From assembly GCA_965370805.1 (NCBI GenBank), contig CBDUVZ010000028.1:1-27325 (forward strand): 27,325 nucleotides of DNA, read 5' to 3'. Numbering within the stretch: position 1 is the stretch's first letter; each line of letters opens with the position of its first letter. This document shows positions 21,475-27,325 of this stretch, piece after piece. Origin of the DNA: CBDUVZ01 sp965370805. Its GTDB lineage: Bacteria; Hydrothermota; Tepidihabitantia; Tepidihabitantales; Tepidihabitantaceae. The notes beneath the pieces were generated by a model that saw only the letters and a program-made list of their open reading frames with translations, searched no databases and was not told the origin of the DNA. The position numbers were made by a program, and so were the translations under genes.

Positions 21475-22638
21475 TCAGCCTTTGTCCAGTACGGCTCTGA
21501 TTTTACCGAGGGCTTTCTGGAGATTCTCCACCGAGTTGGCGTAGCTGAAGCGCAGGAATCCGTTACCGTACTTGCCGAAGCAGGTGCCGGCGAGACAGGC
21601 GACGCCGCCTTCTTCAAGCAGCCGGTCGGCCAGGACTTCGCAGTCGATCCCCGTCCCCTCGATATTCGGGAACGCGTAGAATGCGCCGAGCGGTTTCCTG
21701 CACCGGAACCCCGGGATATCATTGAGCCCGTCGACGATAGTATCCCGCCGTCGTTTGAATTCGGCCATCATCCGGTCGACTTCATCGTGCGGCCCGCGGA
21801 GGGCGTCGAGGCAGGCACGCTGGGTGAACGATGCGGTGCAGGAGTTGGTGTTGGTTTGGATTTTGGCGAGAAGCCTGGCCATCTCGGCCGGCATGATGCC
21901 GTAGCCGATGCGCCAGCCGGTCATGGCGAAGGTCTTGGAGAAACCGTCGAGGATGATCAAGCGGCTGTGGATGTCGTGGAATCGGCTGATGCTCTCGAAT
22001 TCTCCTTCGTAGAGCATCTCGGAGTAAATCTCGTCGGCCAGGACCCAGGCGTTATTCTTCACCGCAGTGTCGGCGATGAGACGCAGGTCTTCCCGGGTCA
22101 GCACTCCGCCGGTCGGGTTCTGGGGGGAGTTGATGATAATCAGCTTGGTGCGCGGGTTGACGAGCGAAGTAAGTTCTTCGGCGTCGAGCCGGAAGTCCCG
22201 GTCTTCGTGCAGTTGCACCGGCACCGCCCGGCCGCCCATGTAGTCGATCATCGACTCGTAGATCGGAAACCCGGGGTTGGGGTAGACGACTTCGTCGCCT
22301 TCCTCGACCAGGGCCATGATGGCGAATGCCATGACCGGCTTGCCGCCCGGGGTGACGACGACCTGGTCGGAAATGAAGTTCACCCCCCGTATCCGGCCCG
22401 CGTATTCGGCGATTGCTTCCCGGAGTTCGGGCAGGCCGGCGGACGGGCCGTAGTGGGTCCAGCCGTCGTCAAGGGCGCGTTTTGCCGCGTCCCGGATGTG
22501 CGCCGGTGTGTCGAAGTCAGGTTCGCCGATTTCGAGGTGAACTACTTCCATCTTGCATTCCAGGGCTTTGGCCCGGCACAGACAGTCGAATGCGGTTTCG
22601 GTCCCGAGTCGGGCCATCCGTTTTGCCAGCAGCTTCAT
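21475..22638 (-). CDS. Class I PLP aminotransferase (aspartate/LL-DAP aminotransferase-like)
   Basis: A 387-residue fold-type I aminotransferase. Its motifs are LEIGEPDFDTPAHI, YGPSAGLPELREAIA, VVTPGGKPVM, INSPQNPTGG, LADEIYSEM and GFSKTFAMTGWRIGY with PLP lysine K235, ending with FLRFSYANS. Families with this signature act on aspartate, aromatic amino acids or LL-diaminopimelate; the sequence alone does not decide. Nine nt separate it from transketolase, so it is the third gene of the transaldolase operon. Start ATG 22638 has a G-rich element, GGGGGC, as Shine-Dalgarno. Confidence 0.9.
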   Translation of the reverse strand: MKLLAKRMARLGTETAFDCLCRAKALECKMEVVHLEIGEPDFDTPAHIRDAAKRALDDGWTHYGPSAGLPELREAIAEYAGRIRGVNFISDQVVVTPGGKPVMAFAIMALVEEGDEVVYPNPGFPIYESMIDYMGGRAVPVQLHEDRDFRLDAEELTSLVNPRTKLIIINSPQNPTGGVLTREDLRLIADTAVKNNAWVLADEIYSEMLYEGEFESISRFHDIHSRLIILDGFSKTFAMTGWRIGYGIMPAEMARLLAKIQTNTNSCTASFTQRACLDALRGPHDEVDRMMAEFKRRRDTIVDGLNDIPGFRCRKPLGAFYAFPNIEGTGIDCEVLADRLLEEGGVACLAGTCFGKYGNGFLRFSYANSVENLQKALGKIRAVLDKG

Positions 22639-22647
22639 CGTTGCCCC

Positions 22648-24792
22648 CTACTTCTTTGTTTTCTTTTTGGCGGCGGGTTTCTTTGCCGGTGCCTTTTTCG
22701 CTGCCTTCTTTTTCTTCGCGGGTTTCTTCACCGGCGTCTTCTTCGCGACCGCCTTCTTTTTGGTTGTCGGTTTGGCCTTCGGTCTGGCGAGGTCGCAGAG
22801 CTCTTTCGCCTTGCGGGCGATATGCTCGCCGGAGACTTCGAACTCCCAGAGGAGTTCCCACGGCTGGCCCGATTCGCCGAACCGGTCCTTGACTCCGATT
22901 GAGCCGAAGGCAAGCGGCTTGCCGTACAGCTCGGGCGCATTGAGCAGGGCCTGGGAAACCAGGCCGGCTACCCCCCCGATCTGGTGTTCTTCCGCGGTCA
23001 GGACGACGCCGGTGTCGAGTGCGGCGCGGACGAGCGGCTCGGGGTCCAGCGGCTTCAGAGTGTGGAGATTCAAGACCCGGGTTTCGATGCCGTACTCCTG
23101 CTTGAGGATCCAAGCGGCCCGCATCGCTTCGGGCGTCATCGGGCCGCAGGCGACAATCGTGAGGTTCTCTTTCTCGTTCTTGTAGTCGGTGGCGAGTTTC
23201 ACTTCGAAAGCGTCGATGAAGTTGTCCTGCTCGCCCCGGAACCGGTAGATATTGGGCACGCCCCATTCGTACGGGGTATCGGGGGTGGTGACAACCGGTG
23301 TGGCTTCGCGGGCGAAACGGATGTACTTCGGCCCCTGGATGTCGAAGAGCAGGTGCTCGGTTGCCCGCAGGGTTTCGAGTGTGTCGCAGGGAACCGATAC
23401 GTGCATGTTCGGCAGGCTGCAGATCTGGGACAGGTCCTCAAGGGCCTGGTGGGTCGCGCCGTCCGGGCCGACCGACACGCCGCCGTGCGCGCCGGCAATC
23501 AGCACGTTGAAGTTGCCGTAGCAGACCGTGGTGCGAATCTGGTCGAGATTGCGGCCCGCGGCGAATACGCCGTAGGTGCCGAATACCGGGATTTTCCCTT
23601 CCTTGGCCAGCCCGGCCGCGACTCCGGTCCCGGACTGCTCGGCGATACCGACCGATATCCAGCGTTCGAGCCGGGTGTCGTCGTGCTCGTAGAACTTGCT
23701 GATGGTAATCGAGCCGGAGATATCGGCGCCGATTGCGACTATCCGCTTGTCCGAGCCGTGCTTCGCCAGCGCGGTGCCGAAGCCGTGCCGGGTCGGCTTC
23801 ATCTCGGTTTTCATCCGGTCCTGTCGGTTCCAGAAGTAATCCTTCTTGAATTTCGGCACTTTCGCCATCAGCTTCTCGGTCGCCTCGGCCTGGTAATCAT
23901 CCGCCTGCTTGAGCAGTTTCTCGTAGTCGAGGCGGAAGTGCAGCCCGAGTTCCTTCAGGCCGTCGAGCATCTGCCCGTGGTCCGGCGCCTTGCCGTGCCA
24001 GCCGGCGACGTTCTCCATGAACGAAACGCCTTTGCCCTTGGTCGTGTTGGCGATGATGGCCGTCGGCTTGTCGGTGACTTTCGCCGCTTTCTCGAAAGCG
24101 GACAGAATCTGGTGCATATTATGGCCGTCGATTTCGATGGTGTTCCAGCCGAAAGCATGGTACTTATCGGCAATCGGGTCGATATTCTGGACGTCCTTGA
24201 CCCAGCCGTCGATCTGCAGCCGATTCTTATCGATGATGCAGCAGAGGTTGTTGAGCTTGAAGTTGCCCGCTTCCATCACCGCTTCCCAGACCTGGCCCTC
24301 CTGGTGCTCGCCGTCGCCGGTCAGGCAGTAGACCCGGGAATCTCTCTTGTCCAGCCGCGCGGCCAGCGCCATGCCGACCGCAATCGACAGCCCCTGGCCG
24401 AGCGAGCCGGTCGAAGCCTCGATTCCGGGCAGCCTCGGCCAGTGCGGGTGGCCCTGGTACGGAGAGTAGAGCTTGCGCAGTCGGACGACGTCCTCGACCG
24501 GGAAATAGCCCGACATCCCCAGGGCCAGGTAGAGTGACGGGGCCTTGTGACCGCTCGACCAGATAACCCGGTCCCGGTCCTCCCAGGTCGGGTTCTCGGG
24601 GTCGTGGCGCGCGACGTGGAGATAGAGCGCGGCCGTGATGTCCATGATCGACATCGTGCCCCCGGTGTGGCCCGACTTCGCGGCGCACAGCGCGATGAGA
24701 TTGTAGCCGCGCATCACGTTCGCAGCCTGGGTCAGGGAACCCGCGGCGTACTCCTGTCTGGTCTTTCCGGTTTTCGAGTCCAGTAGCGGCAT
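22648..24792 (-). CDS. tkt: Transketolase with lysine/alanine/proline-rich C-terminal tail
   Basis: A 714-residue single-chain transketolase, transferring two-carbon ketol units with thiamine diphosphate. The N-terminal domain has AAKSGHTGGTMSIMDIT, SSGHKAPSLYLAL, GSLGQGLSIAVGMAL and the TPP motif GDGEHQEGQVWEA. The pyrimidine domain has GIAEQSGTGVAAGLA and FAAGRNLDQIR, and the last domain carries PMTPEAMRAAW and VLTAEEHQIGGV. After the normal end (about residue 668) comes a tail of about 45 residues with roughly 22 lysines mixed with Ala, Pro and Thr (KKPAKKKKAAKKAPAKKPA), like histone H1 or HU-type tails and very unlike usual transketolases. ATG 24792 follows GGAGGA. Transaldolase lies 11 nt upstream. 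Confidence 0.94.
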   Translation of the reverse strand: MPLLDSKTGKTRQEYAAGSLTQAANVMRGYNLIALCAAKSGHTGGTMSIMDITAALYLHVARHDPENPTWEDRDRVIWSSGHKAPSLYLALGMSGYFPVEDVVRLRKLYSPYQGHPHWPRLPGIEASTGSLGQGLSIAVGMALAARLDKRDSRVYCLTGDGEHQEGQVWEAVMEAGNFKLNNLCCIIDKNRLQIDGWVKDVQNIDPIADKYHAFGWNTIEIDGHNMHQILSAFEKAAKVTDKPTAIIANTTKGKGVSFMENVAGWHGKAPDHGQMLDGLKELGLHFRLDYEKLLKQADDYQAEATEKLMAKVPKFKKDYFWNRQDRMKTEMKPTRHGFGTALAKHGSDKRIVAIGADISGSITISKFYEHDDTRLERWISVGIAEQSGTGVAAGLAKEGKIPVFGTYGVFAAGRNLDQIRTTVCYGNFNVLIAGAHGGVSVGPDGATHQALEDLSQICSLPNMHVSVPCDTLETLRATEHLLFDIQGPKYIRFAREATPVVTTPDTPYEWGVPNIYRFRGEQDNFIDAFEVKLATDYKNEKENLTIVACGPMTPEAMRAAWILKQEYGIETRVLNLHTLKPLDPEPLVRAALDTGVVLTAEEHQIGGVAGLVSQALLNAPELYGKPLAFGSIGVKDRFGESGQPWELLWEFEVSGEHIARKAKELCDLARPKAKPTTKKKAVAKKTPVKKPAKKKKAAKKAPAKKPAAKKKTKK

Positions 24793-24803
24793 TGCTCCTC
24801 CGG

Positions 24804-25454
24804 TCAGGGTTTCGGAATCTTCTGATAGTCCTCGTAGAACTTCTTGATGCCGGCGTCGGTCAGCGGGTGCTTCACCATCTGCTTGAGGACCTTGAACGGG
24901 ATAGTAGCGATATGGGCGCCGACCTGCATTGCCTCGACGACGTGCAACGGATGACGGATGCTGGCCGCAATCACTTCGGTTTCGAGGCCGTACTCCTCGA
25001 TCAGGTCAACGATATCGCCAACCAGTTCCATACCGTCGTGCGAGATGTCGTCAAGCCGGCCGACGAACGGGCTGAGGAACGTCGCGCCGGCCCGGGCTGC
25101 GAGCAGCGCCTGGTTGGCGGAAAAGACGAGAGTGCAGTTCGTCTTGATGTTCCGCTTGGAAAGGCCCTTGATTGCTTTCAGCCCTTCGATGCACATCGGG
25201 ACTTTGATTGTGACTTTCTCCGGGTCGAGTTTGGCCCACTCCTCGCCCTCCTTGATCATACCTTCGGCCTCGGGCGATACCGCTTCGACCGAAACCGGGC
25301 CGTCAACGACCGGCAGGATGTCGCGGACGCACTCCTGGAATGTACGTCCGGTTTTCGAGACCAGCGACGGGTTGGTAGTGCAGCCTTCGAGAATGCCCCA
25401 GCCGGCGACTTCCCTGATCTCCTCGATATCGGCGGTGTCAATGAATATCTTCAT
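24804..25454 (-). CDS. tal: Transaldolase (TalC/FSA-type, short form)
   Basis: A 216-residue transaldolase of the small family that includes TalC and fructose-6-phosphate aldolase. The markers are MKIFIDTADIEEIREVAGWG, GCTTNPSLV, Schiff-base lysine K84 in VTIKVPM, TNCTLVFSANQALLAARAGA, SPFVGRLDDIS and ATIPFKVLKQMVKHPLTD. It should exchange dihydroxyacetone units between sugar phosphates. The FSA/TalC distinction cannot be made by eye, but the neighbouring transketolase favours transaldolase. ATG 25454 has a strong AGGAGG. It is first in an operon with tkt and the aminotransferase, with gaps of 11 and 9 nt, driven by the promoter at 25563-25590. Confidence 0.94.
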   Translation of the reverse strand: MKIFIDTADIEEIREVAGWGILEGCTTNPSLVSKTGRTFQECVRDILPVVDGPVSVEAVSPEAEGMIKEGEEWAKLDPEKVTIKVPMCIEGLKAIKGLSKRNIKTNCTLVFSANQALLAARAGATFLSPFVGRLDDISHDGMELVGDIVDLIEEYGLETEVIAASIRHPLHVVEAMQVGAHIATIPFKVLKQMVKHPLTDAGIKKFYEDYQKIPKP

Positions 25455-25516
25455 GCGGTCCTCCTGATTCCTCTGGTGTGGAGCAAAACGGGCGATAGTG
25501 TCATAGTTGTTCTGAG

Positions 25517-25551
25517 TTACCTCATAACCCGGAACGGCAACGATTACCTCA
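25517..25551. promoter_or_regulatory. Direct repeat in the transaldolase leader
   Basis: TTACCTCA occurs at 25517-25524 and again at 25544-25551, 27 bp apart, both between the predicted start point and the gene. This could be an operator or an RNA feature. Two 8-mers alone are weak evidence. Confidence 0.3.
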
Positions 25552-25562
25552 ACCGGGCCTGC

Positions 25563-25590
25563 AGTATAATCCCCGGCAACCCGGATTCAA
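25563..25590 (-). promoter_or_regulatory. Promoter of the transaldolase-transketolase operon
   Basis: TTGAAT (25590-25585), a 16-nt spacer and TATACT (25568-25563) on the minus strand. The start near 25556 gives a leader of about 100 nt before ATG 25454. Confidence 0.65.
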
Positions 25591-25608
25591 GAGAAAAAGA
25601 CCGACCCG

Positions 25609-25648
25609 AAAAAGGGAACGGACCCGGGATATTTCCGGGCCCGCCCTT
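25609..25648 (-). terminator. Rho-independent-type terminator after the CvpA-family gene
   Basis: On the minus strand AAGGG (25648-25644) pairs with CCCTT (25616-25612). This encloses the 7-bp stem of CCCGGAAATATCCCGGG (25639-25623), and five T residues end the structure. It lies just upstream of the next operon's promoter. Confidence 0.6.
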
Positions 25649-25686
25649 GCCCTGTCGCCGGCTCTGCCGAAAAGCGACCGAGCGGT

Positions 25687-25732
25687 TGCGCCAGCCTGTG
25701 GCGCATTCCATTCCCCGTCCGTTACGGCGGGG
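25687..25732. other. Two further hairpins between cvpA-like gene and its terminator
   Basis: TGCGCCA-GCCTG-TGGCGCA (25687-25705) is a perfect 7-bp stem. CCCCG-T-CCG-TTA-CGG-CGGGG (25713-25732) is an 8-bp stem with one bulged base. Together with the terminator these make the 3' region of the CvpA-family transcript highly structured; a small RNA is possible. Confidence 0.45.
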
Positions 25733-25807
25733 GCCTCCCGTTGTCAAAGCAGACGAAGCGCTGCCGGCCGGTGACGGAGTCCATGTGGTATCTCATCCCT
25801 ACTCCTC

Positions 25808-26389
25808 TCAGTCAGGTAGCTCAGCGGCGGACACGAAGGCCTGCCGCTGATTCAGTTGCCGGAAGAGCGATAGGGTGCCTTCCAGTCCCTGGAAGTTCTC
25901 CTCCAAGCCCGCGAGTGCATCCTCGCCTTGTGCGATTACGTCGCCGCCGAGTTTCTCGCCGATTGACAGGAGCCGAACCGAGGCTTTCGACTTCTCGATT
26001 ACCCGGACGCTCTGCGGGAAGATTGTGAGGCTGAGCGCGAGAAGGAGCCAGATCAGCGCCGTCCCCTTTGCCAGCCCGAGAACCCCGCCGAGGAACTGGT
26101 CCAACTCCCAGCACCGGCTCCAGTCAACGAGCTTGGCCAGCAGCCGACGGGCAAGGCGGATTGCCAGCCAGATGCCCGCCAGAATCAGCAGGAAACTCGC
26201 GACCACTGACACGGTCTGGTTGTGAATCAGCGGGTCGATCAGTGCGGCAAGAGCGTCGCAATGACGCAACGCCAGCCAGATGCCGAGCAACGGTGCAACC
26301 AGCGAAGTCAACCCCCTCATGAAACCCTGACCAAAGCCATGAAGCGCGAACAGAATGATGATGCCGACCAATCCGATATCCATAACCAT
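25808..26389 (-). CDS. CvpA-family membrane protein
   Basis: A 193-residue protein with the CvpA topology: four hydrophobic segments (about 5-22, 28-45, 60-80 and 98-120), beginning MVMDIGLVGIIILFALHGFG then QGFMRGL, with the conserved D and G residues of the family and a soluble C-terminal tail. CvpA proteins were linked to colicin V production and to envelope stress tolerance; their molecular role is not settled. ATG 26389 is chosen by GGAGG seven nt upstream. The upstream extension of the frame (to 26665) is repeat-derived and lacks family features. Confidence 0.8.
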   Translation of the reverse strand: MVMDIGLVGIIILFALHGFGQGFMRGLTSLVAPLLGIWLALRHCDALAALIDPLIHNQTVSVVASFLLILAGIWLAIRLARRLLAKLVDWSRCWELDQFLGGVLGLAKGTALIWLLLALSLTIFPQSVRVIEKSKASVRLLSIGEKLGGDVIAQGEDALAGLEENFQGLEGTLSLFRQLNQRQAFVSAAELPD

Positions 26390-26490
26390 AATACACCCTC
26401 CGAGACATCTCTGGTGCACACCATGTGCCGGGCGCTTTCCCGCCGTAACGGCTTGGCGAGACGCGAGTTGGCGGAAATCAGAAGCGCTGA

Positions 26491-26521
26491 CAAGTCCATG
26501 TCCCAAGTCCAACGTCCAATG
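26491..26521. repeat. Dispersed-type repeat, AAGTCCAACGTCCAATG type
   Basis: CAAGTCCATGTCCCAAGTCC then AACGTCCAATG is a degenerate tandem of (A)AGTCCAA(N)GTCCAA words. It is the only copy of this word type found in the window. Confidence 0.55.
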
Positions 26522-26559
26522 CCTGATTCGGCAACCCGATGAAAAGACGGGACATGCCC

Positions 26560-26900
26560 GAATGAGACAAGAGCAGCAAGACCGGCCAAGAACAACTGCC
26601 GCCAATTCTGACGTCTCAACTCCCGGCGTACCTGCCGGTCCTTGTGGAAGTCCAACTCGCGGCACATCTGCCGGCTACCATGCCGGGTCAACTGGCCGTC
26701 CTTCTCCATAAGCTCCTGGCAACTCAGATACTTGCGCGTCTGGAACCAGTCCTGCTGCCGCTTGTGCCAGCGCTTCTGGCGGGATACCTGCAGGTCCAAT
26801 TCACCGGGGAAGTCACCCCCCACTTGACAAGGAGATGGAAGCCCGTTGCCACAGACGGCGAGAGACAGTCCAGTGCGCGAAATCTGGGACCGTTCTGTCT
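26560..26900. other. Gene-free stretch with a basic, biased open frame
   Basis: The minus strand can be read as a very basic, Gln/Arg-rich peptide (for example RQVRRELRRQNWRQLFLAGL) followed by a hydrophobic segment. It has no recognisable start, Shine-Dalgarno or family, and it overlaps the CvpA-family gene's start out of frame. The plus-strand frame is Leu/Ala/Pro-rich and equally unconvincing. Short words such as CGGCA and GCCAG recur. I see no supported gene here. Confidence 0.35.
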
Positions 26901-26903
26901 CCT

Positions 26904-26942
26904 TCATTCGGCATTCGACACTCGTCATTCGGCATTCGAACG
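26904..26942. repeat. Dispersed repeat, CATTCGGCATTCG family
   Basis: CATTCGGCATTCGACACTCG followed by TCATTCGGCATTCGAACG is the reverse-complement orientation of the GAATGCCGAATG family, with two near-identical 11-mers 21 bp apart. Confidence 0.7.
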
Positions 26943-26987
26943 ATATACCTGGGCTGTCCCTGGGCGGATGGGGAGTCGTCCCCGGGG

Positions 26988-27325
26988 TTCTATCCTGCGG
27001 ACTACGCTACGTTCAAACAGGCATTCAATGACGGATTCAATCCGGCTTTCTATTGTGAGTGGAATCAGCCATGCAATTACCTCTTGAATCCCGCGTGCTT
27101 TCCCGGTATCTGCTGACCCGACAACTACCTTCTCAATCCAGTCTTCTATAACGGGTACTATCACGGGCTATATCCAGATGGCCATCCTGGCAGCTATTCC
27201 GGCAGCAATGAACCCCTCAACCACCGGCTCAATCAGGAGTTCGGTTTTCCGTTCGGTTCCGGTATTTGCTACGCAAGCGGCTACCCGCATACCCTGTTGC
27301 TCCCCGGAATTTCCTCCCACCCGAT
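26988..27325 (+). repeat. 48-nt periodic sequence in an open frame, crossed by one TGA; runs off the window
   Basis: In the frame starting at 26988 the peptide shows a 16-codon period: FYPADY, FNPAFY, LNPACF and LNPVFY start at 26988, 27036, 27084 and 27132, then weaker units begin at 27180 (GHPGSY) and 27228 (LNQEF). The frame is open to the window end except for TGA at 27114-27116, which occupies position 11 of the third unit. The composition is rich in Asn, Tyr, Pro and Gly. It could be a pseudogene, the 5' part of a repeat protein, or minisatellite-like DNA. Confidence 0.45.

Noticed and set aside
21469..22902. 477-codon plus-strand open frame
   Set aside because: Antisense to the aminotransferase and transketolase; the sequence resembles no protein and is explained by codon bias of the real genes.
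22984..24537. 517-codon plus-strand open frame
   Set aside because: Antisense shadow of transketolase, whose full motif set is on the minus strand.
25565..25570. Perfect TATAAT on the plus strand
   Set aside because: No -35 box at a proper distance and no plus-strand gene follows; the overlapping minus-strand TATACT with TTGAAT is better.
27114..27116. Second in-frame TGA as a selenocysteine codon
   Set aside because: No stable GC-rich hairpin starts within the required distance after it, and the surrounding frame is not a recognised gene.
1..27325. CRISPR array, prophage, integrase or insertion sequence
   Set aside because: No array of identical repeats with unique spacers, and no transposase, integrase or phage structural gene was found; the dispersed tandems are too short and too degenerate for CRISPR.

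Overview
The window looks like GC-rich bacterial chromosome from a poorly characterised lineage. Clues are secreted beta-propeller, FG-GAP and PKD-type lipoproteins, FlgD/type-A-sorting-like C-terminal domains, and ordinary bacterial sigma-70-like promoters (TTGACA and TAGAAT). This mix is reminiscent of candidate-phylum genomes such as WOR-3/Stahlbacteria or other FCB-related groups. That placement is inference, because no rRNA or taxonomic marker is present.

Layout. 1-5230: the end of an unrecognised gene, a PKD/Ig-like lipoprotein, a secreted metallophosphoesterase with a CBM9-like tail, and a large PKD plus PQQ-propeller lipoprotein. 5461-8169: surE, one CAT-anticodon tRNA with an excellent promoter, a branched-chain aminotransferase (ilvE) and rpiB. 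8182-11786 (minus): an SLBB polysaccharide-export-like protein and a polytopic membrane protein with a spermidine-synthase-like domain. 11886-12593: non-coding DNA dense in hairpins, ending in a REPIN/cloverleaf-like element. 12603-15709: a seven-repeat secreted propeller protein, then an FG-GAP/VCBS protein whose frame is crossed by one in-frame TGA. 15744-19771 (plus): nitroreductase, GT2 glycosyltransferase, flippase-like membrane protein and hisC. 19840-25454 (minus): a SUMF1-domain protein, an unknown protein, and a tight operon of transaldolase, transketolase and a class I aminotransferase, which links non-oxidative pentose phosphate chemistry to amino-acid supply. 25808-26389: a CvpA-family protein. 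26390-27325: no confident gene; it holds repeats and a 48-nt periodic open frame.

Four signals stand out. (1) The FG-GAP gene's in-frame TGA (14780) is followed by a perfect 10-bp hairpin with a GGGTC loop at the spacing of a bacterial SECIS, so it may be a new kind of selenoprotein or a pseudogene. (2) At least seven families of short, internally repetitive dispersed sequences sit in almost every intergenic gap. Some lie inside coding sequences, in frame, next to C-terminal sorting domains, much as Rickettsia palindromic elements do. (3) Several promoters have the -10 box only 6-8 nt from the start codon, which predicts leaderless mRNAs. (4) The 12488-12593 element folds as an 11-bp closing stem with three internal hairpins.

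Metabolic genes use good Shine-Dalgarno sequences, while the secreted and membrane genes are the ones with leaderless-type promoters. This hints at two modes of translation initiation in the organism.
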